This document shows positions 43,367 to 44,452 of a stretch of 44,452 bases of DNA, one piece after another. This DNA is from Actinomadura sp. 7K507 (GTDB taxonomy: Bacteria; Actinomycetota; Actinomycetes; Streptosporangiales; Streptosporangiaceae). The position numbers were made by a program, and so were the translations under genes. The number at the start of each line of letters is the position of its first letter. The stretch's first letter is position 1. The stretch spans positions 1 to 44,452 of the forward strand of contig NZ_SMKK01000050.1 of the NCBI RefSeq assembly GCF_004348425.1, read 5' to 3'. The notes under the pieces were generated by a model. The model made no database searches, was not told where the DNA came from, and saw nothing but the letters and a program-made list of their open reading frames with translations.

Positions 43367-44452
43367 GTGGGCGTAGAAGACACCACCAAGACCGACACTC
43401 GCACCGAGACGACGGACAAGCCCGCTTCCCAAGAGCGCCCCTACACGCCACCGCCCGACAACCCCGGCTCCCCCGGCCAGCCGTCCCGCCTGGAAAGCCT
43501 CCGTCGCGCCCGCGAACAGCAAGAAGGCGGATCGCAGCAGACCCAGGACAAGGACGCCGGCACCAAACCCGCCGAAGAACGCGACGACAAGACAGTCTCA
43601 GGACAGACCGGCAGCGGGAACGAGAAGGCGGAGACCTCCGGCAAGCCCGAGGCCGAGGACAAGCAGCAGCGCCAGGACGAAGACCAGCGCGAGGACGACG
43701 GCAGGCCCGGAAGCGACCAGCCCGGACGCCAGGACAAGCGCAACGACGAACCACGCTCCCAAGAGCAGGACAGCAAAGTCGGCCGCGAGGCTGACACCGG
43801 CACACCCGGCGACCGCGACCGGCCCCAAGCCCAGACCGCTGAGCAGCGGGCCGACACCCGCACCGAGCCCGCCGACAGACCCGCCTCGTCCGAACGCCGG
43901 TGGACGCCGCCGCCCGACAACCCCGGCTCCCCAGGACAGCCGTCCCGCCTGGAAAGCCTCGCCCGCGCCCGCGAAGAGCAAGAACGGCGATCACAGCAGA
44001 GCGAGGGCACCGACACCGGCAGCCTCCCAGCCGAGCAGCCCGCCACAGCGCAACCCGAGAACGACGGTGCCAACGCGGAGCCGACCAGCAAACCCGAGGC
44101 CGCCGCCCCGGAACAGGACGCGGGTAGCCCGAGGACTAACGAAGGCAGAACCGTGGACGGGCCCAAGGCGGACGCCGCCGAAGCGTCTCCCGCCCCGGAA
44201 CAGGAGGACGCCCGTGGTGCGGACAAGCCCACCGACGACGGCCGCGAACCTCGTCCCGAACCAGCGGGGCAAACCACCGACCAGCCCACCGGACCACAAG
44301 AACCCCGTCCAGCCACCACAACCGGCGAACTGGCCCCTCAGGAGCGCCCCACCGACCCGCCGCGAACCGTCGAACAAGGCTCTCAAACCCCGGACGGCCC
44401 CGCCGACGACAGCGACCAACCCCGCACCGAACCAGCCGAACAACCCACCGCC
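43367..44452 (+). CDS. Repeat-rich disordered protein, 3'-partial
   Basis: An open frame runs from GTG 43367 to the window end (362 codons) with no stop. Almost the entire visible part is Pro/Glu/Asp/Lys/Arg/Gln-rich and lacks hydrophobic segments, so it is intrinsically disordered. A segment DTRTExxDxPASxER, TPPPDNPGSPGQPSRLESL and RARExQE occurs twice, exactly 153 codons apart. Such a spacer usually precedes a large folded domain (relaxase, toxin, wall protein), which must lie outside the window. GGAAAGGG eight bases upstream supports the start. No function can be given. Confidence 0.7.
   Translation, partial: MGVEDTTKTDTRTETTDKPASQERPYTPPPDNPGSPGQPSRLESLRRAREQQEGGSQQTQDKDAGTKPAEERDDKTVSGQTGSGNEKAETSGKPEAEDKQQRQDEDQREDDGRPGSDQPGRQDKRNDEPRSQEQDSKVGREADTGTPGDRDRPQAQTAEQRADTRTEPADRPASSERRWTPPPDNPGSPGQPSRLESLARAREEQERRSQQSEGTDTGSLPAEQPATAQPENDGANAEPTSKPEAAAPEQDAGSPRTNEGRTVDGPKADAAEASPAPEQEDARGADKPTDDGREPRPEPAGQTTDQPTGPQEPRPATTTGELAPQERPTDPPRTVEQGSQTPDGPADDSDQPRTEPAEQPTA
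43394..43999 (+). repeat. In-frame imperfect direct repeat, 153-codon period
   Basis: A 147-base block at 43394-43540 recurs at 43853-43999, exactly 459 bases on and in frame. The most conserved part encodes PPPDNPGSPGQPSRLESL. The DNA keeps identity through several synonymous positions, indicating a fairly recent duplication. Confidence 0.8.

Noticed and set aside
43441..44319. Ser/Gly/Leu-rich minus-strand frame at the window end
   Set aside because: The plus-strand frame has a ribosome site, GTG start and in-frame protein repeats; the other is its shadow.

Overview
The window is very GC-rich, dense actinobacterial DNA with many GTG starts, GTGA/ATGA stop-start overlaps and strong third-position G/C bias. 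An F420-dependent PPOX enzyme, a DUF574-type methyltransferase, an ECF41 sigma factor and several Tat- or Sec-exported proteins all fit a filamentous actinomycete, perhaps one close to Actinomadura or Streptosporangiales. That placement is inferred from gene content, because no rRNA or other phylogenetic marker is present. I saw no tRNA, rRNA, CRISPR array, transposase or integrase.

Layout. 0-7 kb holds metabolic and resistance genes: an MpaB-type oxygenase, a CqsA/BioF-like PLP enzyme, a flippase-like membrane protein, an amidohydrolase overlapped by its TetR regulator, a Cml-type drug efflux pump behind a leader peptide that looks like a translational attenuator, and a secreted SGNH lipase. 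7.2-20.3 kb is the most unusual block. A roughly 1980-residue P-loop ATPase is coupled by a 4-bp overlap to a coiled-coil plus metallo-beta-lactamase/beta-CASP nuclease. Divergently transcribed are a membrane Ser/Thr kinase and a DUF262/DUF1524 HNH nuclease that also carries an MGMT-like DNA-binding module. This looks like a defence or stress locus. Three of its four genes carry single-base frameshifts, two of them exactly in poly-C tracts.

20.3-30.4 kb is ordinary chromosome with some oddities: a PGPGW membrane protein, a NUDIX hydrolase, an F420/PPOX protein, two CAP-domain genes lying tail to tail (one fused to an ECF sigma factor and a membrane segment), two gene remnants, a BCCT osmolyte transporter with a strong hairpin terminator, a SAM methyltransferase, and a PQQ-type beta-propeller lipoprotein-like gene with its membrane-anchored partner. 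30.9-34.6 kb holds an unrecognised coiled-coil protein with a well-marked C-terminal motif, then a graveyard of decayed genes (MerR regulator, two-component propeller).

34.6-38.7 kb holds a GTCCCGGGCAC repeat array, the ECF41 sigma factor with its carboxymuconolactone decarboxylase-family partner and a candidate self-recognised promoter, an MDR oxidoreductase, and an RsbW-like ATPase pair. 38.7-44.5 kb is sparse: small secreted proteins, an alpha/beta hydrolase, gene remnants, a lipoprotein, and the start of a disordered protein built from 153-residue repeats that runs off the window end.

All assignments come from reading motifs by eye; no database search was run.
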